Positions 1-10,044 of a DNA stretch of 64,000 nucleotides are shown one piece after another (positions within the stretch are counted from its first letter, which is position 1; each line of letters begins with the position of its first letter). Made by a program: the position numbers and the translations under genes. The notes under the pieces were generated by a model. The model saw only the letters and a program-made list of their open reading frames with translations, was not told where the DNA came from and searched no databases. Source of the DNA: Aureispira sp963837355 (GTDB lineage Bacteria; Bacteroidota; Bacteroidia; Chitinophagales; Saprospiraceae); contig CAWIMY010000002.1 in NCBI GenBank assembly GCA_963837355.1, forward strand, positions 620,001 through 684,000, read 5' to 3'.

Positions 1-221
1 TCTGTACCCACCAAGCCCTGCAACTGTTCTACGATTTCACCCCGCGCCGCTTCTTCTCCAAAGATGAAGCCCGCAATAGCAATGGCAATTACTAAAAGAG
101 GAGCCATAGAAAAGACCGTGTAATAAGCCAACGACGATGCTAAAGTCATCGCCCCGTCGTTCATCCAGTCTTTGCCTGCCAATTTGATTAATTTAAAGAA
201 CGTTTTGAGTTTTTCTAACAT
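1..221 (-). CDS. YihY/BrkB family inner-membrane protein (N-terminal part only)
   Basis: The first 73 codons of a gene that runs off the left edge of the window. The ATG is at 221 on the minus strand. The protein begins MLEKLKTFFKLIKLAGKDW and continues with an ASSLAYYTVFSMAPLLLV stretch. This combination (short amphipathic start, then a Ser/Ala-Tyr-Tyr segment and the first membrane helix) is typical of the YihY/virulence factor BrkB family, once misnamed RNase BN. Members are multi-pass inner-membrane proteins of about 280-320 residues with no firmly established activity. The seen part covers the first helix and the start of the following loop (GEEAARGEIVEQLQGL). It is divergent from the DUF4385 gene, with 188 bases between them. 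Confidence 0.85.
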   Translation of the reverse strand, partial: MLEKLKTFFKLIKLAGKDWMNDGAMTLASSLAYYTVFSMAPLLVIAIAIAGFIFGEEAARGEIVEQLQGLVGT

Positions 222-409
222 GATAAATAGAGATTCTTTGTAGATATTAGTGTAATAGTGTGTTCTATTTTATAACAGCCTGTCCTTGTATTTGGTTGTC
301 AAAATGATCTGCTACGTTGCTAACAGAAAACACGCTTCTTTGGGGGAGATAAAGCTTTCTCAGAACAAGCACTCTGCTTACCTTGTTACAAGAATAAAAA
401 CAGCGTCTA

Positions 410-898
410 ATGAGAGCATTTGATTATACTAGAAACTATAAAGAACTAGATTTGAGAGCCCATCCCGAATTGTACGCCATCGGTAAGGGAGAACAAGGTG
501 TCTTATTGGTAGAACCTTATAAATCGGAAATTCTACCCTATTGGCGCTTCAAAAATCCTGAAATTGCGCGCGAATCTTCAGAAAAAATCTACGAATTGTT
601 CTTAGATTATCTAGCAAAAGAAGACTTTGTCGGCGCGGATATGGCACGCAAATTTATTCAAATGGGCTATACCCGCTCCCGCCGTTATGCCAATTACAAA
701 GGCGGAAAAAAATATGTAGGGCCTGTGCCCGATGATAAAAAAGGTCAAAGCGGTGCCCACGGTCGTCCTCAACACGAACGCCAAGAAGATCCCGTCAAAG
801 CCGAATCTGCCCGCATCTTTAAAGCCAAGTGGGACGAAGCCAAGACCCATCCCGAATACCTCGCCCAAAAGGAACGCTATCTAGAAAAGTATGGCTAA
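410..898 (+). CDS. DUF4385 family protein
   Basis: A 162-residue soluble protein. The N-terminal half closely matches the DUF4385 family: FDYTRNYKELDLRAHPELY, then GEQGVLLVEPYKSEILPYW and a block around DFVGADMARKFIQMGYTRSRRYANYKGG. The C-terminal third is charged (Lys, Glu, His) and probably helical. There is no signal peptide or membrane segment, so a cytoplasmic location is likely. The function of the family is not known. The basic, Arg/Lys-rich centre (residues about 85-105) could bind nucleic acid, but that is a guess. The metallophosphoesterase gene starts 33 bases after its stop on the same strand, so the two are likely co-transcribed. Confidence 0.85.
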   Translation: MRAFDYTRNYKELDLRAHPELYAIGKGEQGVLLVEPYKSEILPYWRFKNPEIARESSEKIYELFLDYLAKEDFVGADMARKFIQMGYTRSRRYANYKGGKKYVGPVPDDKKGQSGAHGRPQHERQEDPVKAESARIFKAKWDEAKTHPEYLAQKERYLEKYG

Positions 899-931
899 CT
901 TAATACCTCTTTTCCACTAAACGCTGTACGC

Positions 932-1726
932 ATGAATATCTGGGCCAGTTCTGACCTTCACTTAGATTACCGAGAAAATTGGGAATGGTGGCAACAACTC
1001 TCTGCCAAGGATTACCGAGCCGATGGCTTAATCTTAGCAGGCGATATTACCCACAATACGGCACAACTTTTTCGTTTTTTTGAGAGCCTGCTTCCCAAAT
1101 TCAAGAAGGTGTTTTTTGTGCCAGGCAACCATGATTTGTGGATGGGGGCACAAGAGCGAGGAAATTCCCTCGATAAATTTGAATGGTTATTGACGCGGTT
1201 GCAAGCGATGGGCGTACAGATGACCCCTTGGCAACAGCCCGACTTGCTAGTCATGCCCCTCTTTGGTTGGTACGATTATACCTTTGGAAAACCCTCCAAG
1301 ACGATACAGCGCGCTTGGATGGATTTTAAAAATTGCCAATGGCCAATGGAAGTGGATGCCCTAACGGAACACTTTTTGGCGCTCAATATGTTGCCCGAAA
1401 AGCCCCGCACGCCCGTACTTTCGTTCTCGCATTTTGTACCCCGCCTAGATTTAATGCCGCCTGATTTGCCCCGTGTTGTCCGCGCGCTGCTGCCTGTATT
1501 TGGGAGTGAACGCTTGGGCGAACAAGTAGCACAGTTGGGCAGCACCCTGCATATTTATGGACACAGCCACCTCAACCGAAGTACGGCTCGCGAAGGCACA
1601 TGGTTTCTGAACAATGCTTTTGGCTATCCCCGCGAAGCGCATATTTGCCGAAAGGTTTTATTGCCCGTCTATCAAGAGGGACAACTCATCACTGGCCGTG
1701 CGCAGTGGCCAGAAGGCCCTACTTAA
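932..1726 (+). CDS. Calcineurin-like metallophosphoesterase
   Basis: A 264-residue phosphoesterase of the calcineurin-like superfamily. The metal-binding motifs appear in the expected order: SDLHLDY near the start (D-x-H), AGDI near residue 36, PGNHDLW near residue 65, FSHF around residue 172, and IYGHSHLN around residue 210. These residues hold a two-metal centre that cleaves phosphoesters. The substrate cannot be read from the sequence; proteins of this size and type include broad-specificity phosphodiesterases. No signal peptide is present, so it acts in the cytoplasm. It follows the DUF4385 gene by 33 bases. Its stop codon overlaps that of the convergent CHAT gene by four bases (1723-1726), so no terminator fits between them. 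Confidence 0.9.
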   Translation: MNIWASSDLHLDYRENWEWWQQLSAKDYRADGLILAGDITHNTAQLFRFFESLLPKFKKVFFVPGNHDLWMGAQERGNSLDKFEWLLTRLQAMGVQMTPWQQPDLLVMPLFGWYDYTFGKPSKTIQRAWMDFKNCQWPMEVDALTEHFLALNMLPEKPRTPVLSFSHFVPRLDLMPPDLPRVVRALLPVFGSERLGEQVAQLGSTLHIYGHSHLNRSTAREGTWFLNNAFGYPREAHICRKVLLPVYQEGQLITGRAQWPEGPT

Positions 1727-4512
1727 GCTTTTTTCTTAGCAAAGCGACGGTACAACCCATATCCTACACCCAGCGTTATCAACAACGCCAGCCCCATAAA
1801 AATATACTGCATCTCCCGAAAGGTTTTGCCTGTTTTAGCGACTAATTCCATTGGAGCGGTATCTCCTGTTTGCACAAAGGCCGCCCAAAAAGCAGGGTGC
1901 GATAAAATACTGCCTTCCTGCTCTTCCATATACCCTAACTTAGCGTTTCGCAACGCTACTTCCTTGGGTTCTGCATGAGCCAAATGCAGGTAATAATCCT
2001 TCATAATGGCCGTTGTCGATAAATCATTGACTTGCCACAAACTCATCAGTACAGAAGAGGCACCTGCGTAGGCAAAGGAATGCGCCAAAGACATCACCCC
2101 TTCTCCCTGTTGAAACTTGCCATAGCCTGTCTCACAAGCCGACAAGACCACCAAATCCGCATTCAAATCCATTTGCGCAATTTCATAGGCCCGCAAAAAG
2201 TTATCCTCTACCATCGAACTATCTTCCGTAAAAACCAAACTGGATAGAATGGGATAAGTGGGATTGAGAATACCGTGCATGGCAAGGTGAATAATGCTGT
2301 ATTTGCCTGCCTCGGCCTTAAAATTAGTCTCACTTGCCGTAGAACCATTATAAAATGCTCCCCACAAATGCTCTTGCATCAACTGTACTTCTTGCGCTGC
2401 TCCAGGTAAGGGCTCTAAGCCTTCGCGCAAAATTCCCAAATCTCCCCCACGTTGGTGGCTAAACGAATTGGGTGCTACCTCAGGATAACTCGCTGCAAAT
2501 GCCAATACTCCTTTCTCTGCCGTCAGGCGTTTTTCTTTGCGCTCGGATTGGTTGAGCAAGATGGTCGCGGAGTAGCTGTAGCTAATGGGATTACGGCGGA
2601 GCAAGTAGGGCAAGTCTGCCAAATCGCCCTTAGAAGCAGGGGCTGCGGTCAGAAATGTTTCAAAAGGTAGATGCGCCAATTGTTGATCGGGTACGATAAT
2701 GAGCGATTGATCCTTTTTGGTAAAATTGACCAACTCTTGAGCAAACGTTTGGTAGAAATAACGTGCAGCAGTTTCAAAACTAGGTCTAGATAATTCGGTC
2801 TCTTTGACGACAAAGTTATAATCGGTCAACGATCGGCGAAGTTGTTTGGTCTGCTCAGCAAATTCTTGGGGATCAAATTTTAATTCAATCATCCGAATAG
2901 ACTCTGCCGTTACCAAAAATGCATAATTGTATTGCACCCCAAGGGCGTATTCAAGCATTGCTTTATCGCCTTGGCGCAAAAAACTTTGTACCTGGCTCAA
3001 GTCTGTCAAAGACTGGTCGTAGCGGTGCTTGTAGTAGTCGGGATAGTTATTTTTAAGGGAGGATTTGAAGCGCTCAATTTTTACATTGAGTTCATTGATT
3101 TCTTGTTGTACTTTATTGCGCTCTGCTAAGGTTGGCGCTTCAATTTTTGCTTTTTGCAAATTTTTGAACTGCTTGATGTACGCTTTATTAGTTTGTACAA
3201 TTTCTTCAGGCAGTGCTAGGAGGGCTTGCTGGTCTTTGGCACGTAGAGCGTGGGTCAATAAGGTCGATTTGCTGCGTTCAGAATAAAAGAACGCATCTTC
3301 CAAGTATTTTTTGTCCTTGGTTTGCTGGTGCAAATGAAAGGCATAGTAAATGCTACGGTCGAATAAAATCGCTGCTCCTAAGCGAAATAGGATCAATTTA
3401 TTGGCCTCTGATAAATAGCTTCCCATCAATTTTTCGCCAAAGCGGGTCATTGATTCGACCAATTTGTACCCATCCTCTAAGGCGGTTAAGTCCTTGGTCA
3501 TTTCGTATTTTACTTTGTAGAGCTCAATGCTGTAAAGCATCAAGCCCGATTGAGCACACACCGCAAGAAACTGGTTGTTGTGCATCAATTCTTCGGCTTG
3601 CGCAGGCAGATTGGTTACGGCATCCAGCGTCAAACTATTGGCAACAAAGCCATTTTGTAAACAGGTTTCTGCTTCGTCCAGTTGTCCCATTTTGAGGTGT
3701 ACCAAGGCGTATTGCGTCCAAATACGCGCCGTGCCCATAGAGGGGGACAAGCAGTAGCGCTTAATCTGTGGTTGGTAGCGGTTAACCAAGGGCGCTACTT
3801 TGTCGGTCTGTCCCAAGGTGAGGTACAGGTCGGCCAAGTTGGGCGCGATGTTTATGGCGAGTTTGGGTTGTGCTTTCGCTAAATGGAGTGCGTTTTGATA
3901 ATAGGTAACCGCTTTTTTAGGCTTTTGCAAATTCTGATAGCAAGCGGCAATATTGTTGAGTACCACGATATGTTGTGGGCTATTGAATAGTTGTTGTTTT
4001 TCGAGAATCATAATGGCATCGCCGTAATAGCCGAAGGCCTTGCTCCAGTTTTGTAAGCGCGAGTGGCAGAAGCCCGCTTCGCTCAATACTTCTAAGTAAA
4101 AAGCAGAATTGCCCCCTTTAGCAGCTTTGGCCGCAGGCAAGGCTTCTTCAAATAAACCAGCGGCTTCTTGATAGCGAATGAGCAACACATAGGCACTGGC
4201 CAAATCAACTAAGGCACGAATATAGCGCTCGTCCTTTTTACCATAAGCCTCTTGGTTGAGTACGACTAAGCGCTCAAAAATATCTTTGGCATAATCGCGC
4301 TGTCCGAGCTCCAACAATTGTCGGGCATGTTGGCGTAGCATAGGAGCCTCCTTAATGGTTGGTGCCGACTCAAATAGCATCGATGCTTTGCGCAAACATT
4401 GCGGAAGGGGGGCATCGGGTTTGACCGTAGCAGAGGGGAAGCGCATCATATCTTGCGCTGTGACACCAACAATACTTATTAAAAATAGAAAAAATAATAC
4501 ATGATAGCGCAT
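1723..4512 (-). CDS. Exported TPR-CHAT protein with C-terminal membrane anchor
   Basis: A 929-residue protein counted from the ATG at 4512. That start was chosen over the upstream one at 4539 because it opens directly with a signal peptide (MRYHVLFFLFLISIVGVTAQ). Residues about 60-330 hold tetratricopeptide-like repeats (for example around ALVDLASAYVLLIRYQEA and IVVLNNIAACYQNLQKPKKA). A helical linker follows, then a C-terminal CHAT domain (caspase HetF-associated with TPRs). The catalytic pair is present: His in HLAMHGIL (about 746) and Cys in VLSACETGYG (about 793), with the usual MSLWQVND motif after it. Residues about 902-921 form a membrane helix followed by a basic tail (RRFAKKKA). The topology implied is a periplasmic TPR-CHAT body anchored at its C-terminus. 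CHAT domains are cysteine proteases where tested; this protein's target is unknown. Exported CHAT proteins are widespread in Saprospirales and related bacteria, to my knowledge, without an assigned role. Confidence 0.9.
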   Translation of the reverse strand: MRYHVLFFLFLISIVGVTAQDMMRFPSATVKPDAPLPQCLRKASMLFESAPTIKEAPMLRQHARQLLELGQRDYAKDIFERLVVLNQEAYGKKDERYIRALVDLASAYVLLIRYQEAAGLFEEALPAAKAAKGGNSAFYLEVLSEAGFCHSRLQNWSKAFGYYGDAIMILEKQQLFNSPQHIVVLNNIAACYQNLQKPKKAVTYYQNALHLAKAQPKLAINIAPNLADLYLTLGQTDKVAPLVNRYQPQIKRYCLSPSMGTARIWTQYALVHLKMGQLDEAETCLQNGFVANSLTLDAVTNLPAQAEELMHNNQFLAVCAQSGLMLYSIELYKVKYEMTKDLTALEDGYKLVESMTRFGEKLMGSYLSEANKLILFRLGAAILFDRSIYYAFHLHQQTKDKKYLEDAFFYSERSKSTLLTHALRAKDQQALLALPEEIVQTNKAYIKQFKNLQKAKIEAPTLAERNKVQQEINELNVKIERFKSSLKNNYPDYYKHRYDQSLTDLSQVQSFLRQGDKAMLEYALGVQYNYAFLVTAESIRMIELKFDPQEFAEQTKQLRRSLTDYNFVVKETELSRPSFETAARYFYQTFAQELVNFTKKDQSLIIVPDQQLAHLPFETFLTAAPASKGDLADLPYLLRRNPISYSYSATILLNQSERKEKRLTAEKGVLAFAASYPEVAPNSFSHQRGGDLGILREGLEPLPGAAQEVQLMQEHLWGAFYNGSTASETNFKAEAGKYSIIHLAMHGILNPTYPILSSLVFTEDSSMVEDNFLRAYEIAQMDLNADLVVLSACETGYGKFQQGEGVMSLAHSFAYAGASSVLMSLWQVNDLSTTAIMKDYYLHLAHAEPKEVALRNAKLGYMEEQEGSILSHPAFWAAFVQTGDTAPMELVAKTGKTFREMQYIFMGLALLITLGVGYGLYRRFAKKKA

Positions 4513-4900
4513 CTGAATACGAATTGAAGGCCAGACCAATGCCGATACAACGATGCGGTCGTGGAACTAAGCCGAAGAGGAAAAAAAGCTTACCGAAAGG
4601 GCAAATCGCAACAAAAAGATAGGGAGCCATACTGTATAACACGCTGTAAAGGCTTTAACAGTAGGTTAATAATACAACTTATCCGCATAAAAAAATCAAC
4701 CAATCCGTCATTTTCTATGAAAGTAGGATTTTATTCAATCAACGTAAATTCTACTAAGAAGGAGCCACCAACAAGACCGATGCGCTTAAAAAAGCGGATG
4801 TCGTTTTTTATTACTAATTTTATGCCCTAGTATACGCGTCTTGGTCAATTGTGTCATTTTGGCGGTGCGGCGCAACAAACACACTAAACTAACAACAATT
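4513..4900. other. Divergent intergenic region, CHAT gene / lgt
   Basis: A stretch of 388 bases between two divergent genes, so it must carry promoters for both. I see no RNA gene, no strong inverted repeat and no convincing -33/-7 pair. An open frame at 4561-4830 lacks any recognisable domain and has a composition (many Lys, Arg, Ser) typical of non-coding AT-rich DNA. Confidence 0.5.
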
Positions 4901-6094
4901 ATGTATCCTAATTTACGGTACGCATTTTACGACCTTACTGGTATTGATTTTCCTGCTTTAGCCCTAATTCAAACCTACGGTTTTTTCTTGGCCCTAACTT
5001 TCTTGGCCTGTGGCTGGGCACTGACGGCTGACCTCAAGCGCCGAGAGCAGGCAGGCATTCTACATGGCAAGGAAGAAATTAAGTTGATGGGGCAACCGCT
5101 CTCTGCTTTAGACTTAATTACCAATGCACTTTTGGGCTTTATTTTGGGTTTTAAAGGGCTCTACGCCGCGTTGCATCCCGATTTATTTACGGGGCCTAAT
5201 GCTAAGGATTACTTGCTCTCGATGGAACACGGGACTTGGATTGGTGGATTGGTTTTGGCAGGGCTGTTTGTCTTTTTTAAATACCGCGATAACCAAAAGG
5301 AGCGCGTGGAATACCCCGTCCCCGAAAAAGTGAGTAAGATTGTGATGCCCCACGAGCGCGTCAGCGATATTATTATTTTGGCGGCCATCAGTGGAATTAT
5401 TGGCGCGAAGCTGCTCTACATGACGGAGGTTAAATATGAATCCTTGGATCAAATGATTGGCGACTTCTTCAGCGGCAGTGGTTTATCCGTATATGGTGGC
5501 TTTATTTTGGCCTTTTTTGTAGTGACGTATTATGTCAGAAGTAAGAATATGCCGCTCTTGCAAATGATTGACGCGTGTGCCCCTGCAATGATTTTAGGAA
5601 CAGGCTTAGGCCGTTTGGGCTGCCACTTTTCTGGTGATGGCGATTGGGGCGATCCCAATCCTTATGCCAAGCCTGCCTCTTGGATTCCCGATTGGTTGTG
5701 GGCGTATGATTACCCCAACAACGTAATGGGGCGTGGAGATGCTTTGGAAAACTGTGGTTATCCTGAGAGCTTTGGAGACTATTGTACGGTCTTGCCACAA
5801 GGCGTATTCCCTACGCCTATTTTTGAATTGATTATCTGCCTACTAATTTTTGCCGTGCTTTGGAGTATGCGCTCGAAAGTAGTGGTACACGGCATCGTGT
5901 TCTCTGTTTATTTGATGTTGACAGGGGTACAGCGTTTCGCCTTGGAAATGATTCGCGTCAACGACGACCACAGTATTGCAGGTTTAGAATTGTCGCAAGC
6001 GCAGTACATTTCTATCTTCTTTATGGTTATTGGGTTGATTATGACCATCATCTTGGTAAACAAGCAACGGCAGATCACGCATCCAAAAGAATAA
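4901..6094 (+). CDS. lgt: Prolipoprotein diacylglyceryl transferase
   Basis: A 397-residue inner-membrane enzyme that moves diacylglycerol from phosphatidylglycerol to the conserved Cys of prolipoproteins, the first step of lipoprotein maturation. The ATG at 4901 was preferred over one 60 bases upstream because MYPNLRYAFYDLTGIDFPAL matches Bacteroidota relatives. Seen: about seven to nine hydrophobic segments; the Lgt signature region GLGRLGCHFSGDGDWG (around residue 240), and the late GVQRFALEMIRVND segment with the conserved Arg/Glu/Arg. The enzyme is longer than the usual 260-300 residues; the extra length lies in the N-terminal half, with a charged cytoplasmic loop (about residues 130-160). 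Lipoproteins in this same window, such as the subtilase at 55-56 kb, would be substrates. A two-way terminator lies between it and the convergent regulator gene. Confidence 0.93.
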   Translation: MYPNLRYAFYDLTGIDFPALALIQTYGFFLALTFLACGWALTADLKRREQAGILHGKEEIKLMGQPLSALDLITNALLGFILGFKGLYAALHPDLFTGPNAKDYLLSMEHGTWIGGLVLAGLFVFFKYRDNQKERVEYPVPEKVSKIVMPHERVSDIIILAAISGIIGAKLLYMTEVKYESLDQMIGDFFSGSGLSVYGGFILAFFVVTYYVRSKNMPLLQMIDACAPAMILGTGLGRLGCHFSGDGDWGDPNPYAKPASWIPDWLWAYDYPNNVMGRGDALENCGYPESFGDYCTVLPQGVFPTPIFELIICLLIFAVLWSMRSKVVVHGIVFSVYLMLTGVQRFALEMIRVNDDHSIAGLELSQAQYISIFFMVIGLIMTIILVNKQRQITHPKE

Positions 6095-6168
6095 AAATAG
6101 TACCTGATCCTAAGCAGTAGTCCCCTTTGAAATAGAAATAAGCGGATGAACTAGGAGAAAGCAATACA

Positions 6169-6204
6169 CTAATCGGCAGAAAAATCTTTTTCTGCCGATT
6201 TTCT
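6169..6204. terminator. Bidirectional rho-independent terminator (lgt / LytTR regulator)
   Basis: A perfect 14-bp inverted repeat (AATCGGCAGAAAAA, 2-base loop, TTTTTCTGCCGATT at 6171-6200) lies between two convergent genes. Runs of T follow on one strand and a T-rich stretch on the other, so it can end transcripts from both sides. Confidence 0.8.
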
Positions 6205-6247
6205 AGTTTAAAAACCCAGCGCTCCCCAAGGGGCAAACCCACTACTA

Positions 6248-7015
6248 TTAAGGGATAAAAAAATGATCCAACAAACTGTCCCGTTTGGAGGCAGAAACCG
6301 TAATTTGAGTATCGTCATCCATGATTAAGGTGGGGCTTTTGCCTCGAACAAATTTCTTGACGTAAGTAGGGTTGATGATGTGGGAGCGATGTACCCTTTT
6401 GAACCCATAGTCTTTTAAAAGCGGGGCATATTCGCCCAAATTACGAGAAGTCCAAATAGACTCTTGGTCTTTGATAATGAAGAGCGTATAACTTTTTTCT
6501 GATTGGCAACGAATGATGTCTTTTATAGGGACAAAAATGTACCCATCAGAGCAAGCGAGGGCAATTTTTTGATGATTGGGGGTTTGCGCATTTTTTTCGA
6601 GTAGGCTGTAATTTTCTTTGGTCACTAGCTTTTTGGGTTGCTTTCGAAAGCGCTCCAAACTCTCCATTAATTCTTCTAGATTAATGGGCTTCATCAAATA
6701 ATCTAAGGCCGCTAATTTGAGGGCTTGTATGGCGTACTGGCTAAATGCCGTCGTGAAAATAACCTCGAAGTTGACTTCGTCAAAATATTTATAAAGGGCA
6801 AAACCGCTTTCTTTGGGCATCGCAATATCTAAGAAGACCAACTGAGGTTGGTGTTTGTTTATCATGGCAACGCCTTCTTGCACGTTTCCTGCTTCCGCTA
6901 AGACCTGCACATTCTCACAATAATCTTCTAATAGTGTTTTGAGTAGTTTTCTAGTATCGACTTCGTCTTCGATAATGACACAAGTTATTGTTTCCAATAG
7001 TAATTTATTTGCCAA
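6248..7015 (-). CDS. LytTR family response regulator
   Basis: A 255-residue two-component regulator. Residues about 10-125 are a receiver domain: acidic pair IEDEVD, phospho-acceptor Asp in VFLDIAMP (about residue 61), the Thr/Ser switch in IFTTAFS and Lys in LMKPI. Residues about 150-250 are a LytTR DNA-binding domain with the hallmark KDIIRCQSEKSYTLF and GFKRVHRSHIINPTYV segments. The sensor kinase gene lies just upstream on the same strand with 21 bases between, so the two form an operon and a signalling pair. LytTR regulators in Bacteroidota usually control surface, secretion or transport genes; the targets here are unknown. Confidence 0.93.
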   Translation of the reverse strand: MANKLLLETITCVIIEDEVDTRKLLKTLLEDYCENVQVLAEAGNVQEGVAMINKHQPQLVFLDIAMPKESGFALYKYFDEVNFEVIFTTAFSQYAIQALKLAALDYLMKPINLEELMESLERFRKQPKKLVTKENYSLLEKNAQTPNHQKIALACSDGYIFVPIKDIIRCQSEKSYTLFIIKDQESIWTSRNLGEYAPLLKDYGFKRVHRSHIINPTYVKKFVRGKSPTLIMDDDTQITVSASKRDSLLDHFFIP

Positions 7016-7036
7016 TTGATATAAAATAAAAAGGTA

Positions 7037-10000
7037 CTAAATGATAGGAATCCACAATTCTGTTCTAGTTCCTAGTGGGATACCTTGTGCATCTTTTAAG
7101 TCGGTGATTTTATAGGTCGTTTTTTTTGGAGAGACCCCTTTTGTACGGTTTAGCATGGCTAAATGATCTCTAGTAATCACACTGCTACTTTTTTTGTGCC
7201 CCTCCTTGTCTTTCCAATTAGCGTAGGCCGCTGCAGCCGCTCGGCCAATGCCATCATCCTCTATTGTGCACTTAATATAATGATTTTCTTTCTGTAAAGT
7301 AACCCACAGGTGTCCCTCTTTTTCTTGATGAAAGAAACCATGCTTGAAACTGTTTTCTACGACGGGCTGTAGGAGTAAGGGGGGCAAGTTGAAACTCCTC
7401 CTCTTCGAGAATAGGATCAATGGTAAAGGTAGTTTGTACGGTATGCTTTAAGCGAATGGTTTCTAGGTCAATGTATAGTTTTAGAAAATTAATTTCTTCT
7501 TTTACAGGAATACTTTGCTCACTAGAGTAGCTAAAAATCAAGGCGCATTAACTTGGCAAATTTAGCGTGGTAAATGAGTGCCGTTTTTGTGTCCTTATGC
7601 ATCCAAAAACTTTGAATGGTACTCATGGCATTAAAAATAAAATGCGGATTCATTTGAGCCTGTAAGGCCTGTGTACGGAGCTGTGTAATTAGGTTTTGGG
7701 TGACTTGTTTCTTCTGTAAGAAACGATAGCGAAGCCTGATCACAAACACAACGACCGCTAAAACAGCCAAGCCAATAAGACTTCTAAACCACCACGTTGC
7801 CCAATAAGGAGGGAGAATACGAAAAGAGAGTTGTGCCGCTTGCTCACTGAGCACTCCATCCTCGTTTCTAGCGCGCACTTCGAAGGTATAGTGACCTGGA
7901 TTTAGGCTGGGGAAACGAACAAAATTGGTACTGCTCGCTTGCGAAATCCAAGTACTATTGATGCCGACCAAGCGATATTCATAGGTGTAGGTGTTTCTAC
8001 TTTTTAGGGCTAAGGCTTGAAAGGTGAACTTGATGTTGTTTTGATCGTAGGGAAATACATGCGGCGCATTTAAGGCATAACTAGTATCATTGACGGCCCA
8101 ATCGGTCAGGCTTATTAAGGGAGGCGTTGGATTGGTCGAGGGGGTGTTGACATCAAAACAAATCAAGCCCTTGCTCGTGGCGGCCCATACTTTTTTGTTG
8201 ACAATAGTTATATCCGTGATCTGGTTACTCGCTAAACCATCTAATTGATCGTAGAGGTCTATTTTTTTGGTCGGGGGGTGTATTTTGACAATACCCTTGT
8301 CCGTTGCAATCCATACATCGAGGCCATCTACGGCAATTTTTTTGCACACATTGGTGGGTAACCCATCGGCTATGGTGAAATGGTAGATTTCTTGCCCCTC
8401 TTTTATACCGTAAAGTCCTTGATTGGTAGTCGCGACCCAAATAATACCATCTTTTGTTTGTTGGATGTCGACAGGGGCTATTGCTTGGCCTTTTTTGGAG
8501 AATACGGGATGGGGAATGGCCTCTTGCCAATAAAAAAGACTATCGTTGGCACCTGCCCAAAAGCGGGTACTGTCCGTTAGGTCTGACCACAAGGCACTAA
8601 TTCTTTTGCGGGCTATAACAGCGATATTATGAAGAATAAGAGAAGACTGAGAAGAGTCTATATAACTTTTATACTCTAAGCGCTCCTGGAAGGTTGATGT
8701 AGAAGGTAGAGTAGAACCAGGTCTTTTTAGCATACTCCCTGTCGACAAGCCCAATAACTTTCCAATAATTAGTTGATCTTCTTTGAAGAGGGCATAATGA
8801 TGCGCTCGATAAATATAGGAAAGAGTAGTACTGCTGTTTTTCTTTTTATTGGACAAAGATAGAAGGTAGGCCTTATTGGTATTGAATAAGAGCTGATTGC
8901 GTTTTTTATCTACCAACATATTGAGTACTGGATAATTATCAATAGGAGGGTAGTGTTTAAGGGCTAATGATTCTGTATCAAATTTGGAAATCCGCCCTTT
9001 CATGCCCACCAATAGATTGGTCTCATTCATTTTAGTCAATGCGCTTATCGTAGAGTTGGGTAGTGCTGAATTCTGTGCATCAAAATAAATCATTTTTAAG
9101 GAAGGAATAATAAAAACACCCTCTCCCAACGTACCAAGCCATAAATTTTCGTCCCGATCAATATAGACGGCGCTTATTTGTTTGTCTTTTAAGAAGAGGT
9201 CTTTTCGCTCCCAAGAAGCAGTACTTTTATTTTTTTGAAAAACAAGAAGCCCTTGTCGTGTAGCAATTAATAGATTATCTTTTTTAGTGTAAATTTTTAA
9301 AATTTCTGGCTGCTCTAATAATAAGTCTTCTTCTCGCAGTTGAGGAAGTCGATCAATAGGGGCAACATAAAGGCTGTTACTAGTTCTCAGTAAAACGGTA
9401 TCTTCTCCCAATTGCATTAAAGTATTATATTTTTTTACAATGTAACGAGAAAAGAAACCTTTTGAAAAGAATTGCCCATTACGTTGCAGCCACAATTCAT
9501 TCTTATCACTAATGTAAAGCAAGGAACTATTGTTGAGATAATGATAGGGAAGAGACTTGACAAGACATTGCTTGTTGTGGGCAATAGTATCCATAATCCA
9601 CTGTTGACAGTCGAACTGGTAGTGATAAAAATAGCAAAAGGAGGTAATGTTTAATTGATTGGGAGTAAACGAGTATTCAAAATAGGCATTTAATTGTATG
9701 GAATCAGGTAAGGGAAACAACTGTACTTGATGGCTGGAATCAATGAAAAATAGTTGTCCCGAAAAGTTCTTATACCAAATAGTTCCTTTGGCATCTTCTT
9801 GAATAGAGGCCGTAGAGGTTCTTTTTTGAAGGGGAGAAGAATAAGGAACGATGTTTTTCCCATCATAGCGGCACAAGCCCCCATCTGTAGCGATCCACAT
9901 ATACCCCTTGCTGTCTTGGTACAGGTCATAGATCTCCATATCGGGCAGGCCATCGTCCTCAGTAAGTGTCCAATGATAGGGAGCCTGCGCACTGGTAGTG

Positions 10001-10044
10001 AGGTAGAAGCAGGATAGGATCAATAGATAGTAATAAGTGCTCAT
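7037..10044 (-). pseudogene. Two-component sensor kinase (Reg_prop / Y_Y_Y / LytS-type), broken by two frameshifts as sequenced
   Basis: Start is the ATG at 10044, with a signal peptide (MSTYYYLLILSCFYLTTSAQ). About 700 residues form a periplasmic beta-propeller of two-component regulator repeats (for example DSKGYMWIATDGGLCRYDG, then DENLWLGTLGEGVF and DGIIWVATTNQGLYG). A Y_Y_Y domain (YEYRLVGINSTW), one membrane helix (around SLIGLAVLAVVVFVIRL) and the LytS-type kinase start (QAQMNPHFIFNAM with the phospho-acceptor His) follow. The reading frame then breaks twice: after KLMRL (one extra A at 7540-7541 on the plus strand) and after LEEEEF (one extra A in 7392-7394). Removing both bases restores a continuous protein of about 1001 residues through the N-box (QPVVENSFKHGF) and G-box (IEDDGIGR). 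As written, the protein would lack ATP binding. Sequencing error is likely, given similar breaks in essential genes in this window. Confidence 0.85.

Noticed and set aside
4561..4830. Open frame of 89 codons on the plus strand before lgt
   Set aside because: No domain, no signal, low-complexity Lys/Arg/Ser composition and it lies in the divergent promoter region.
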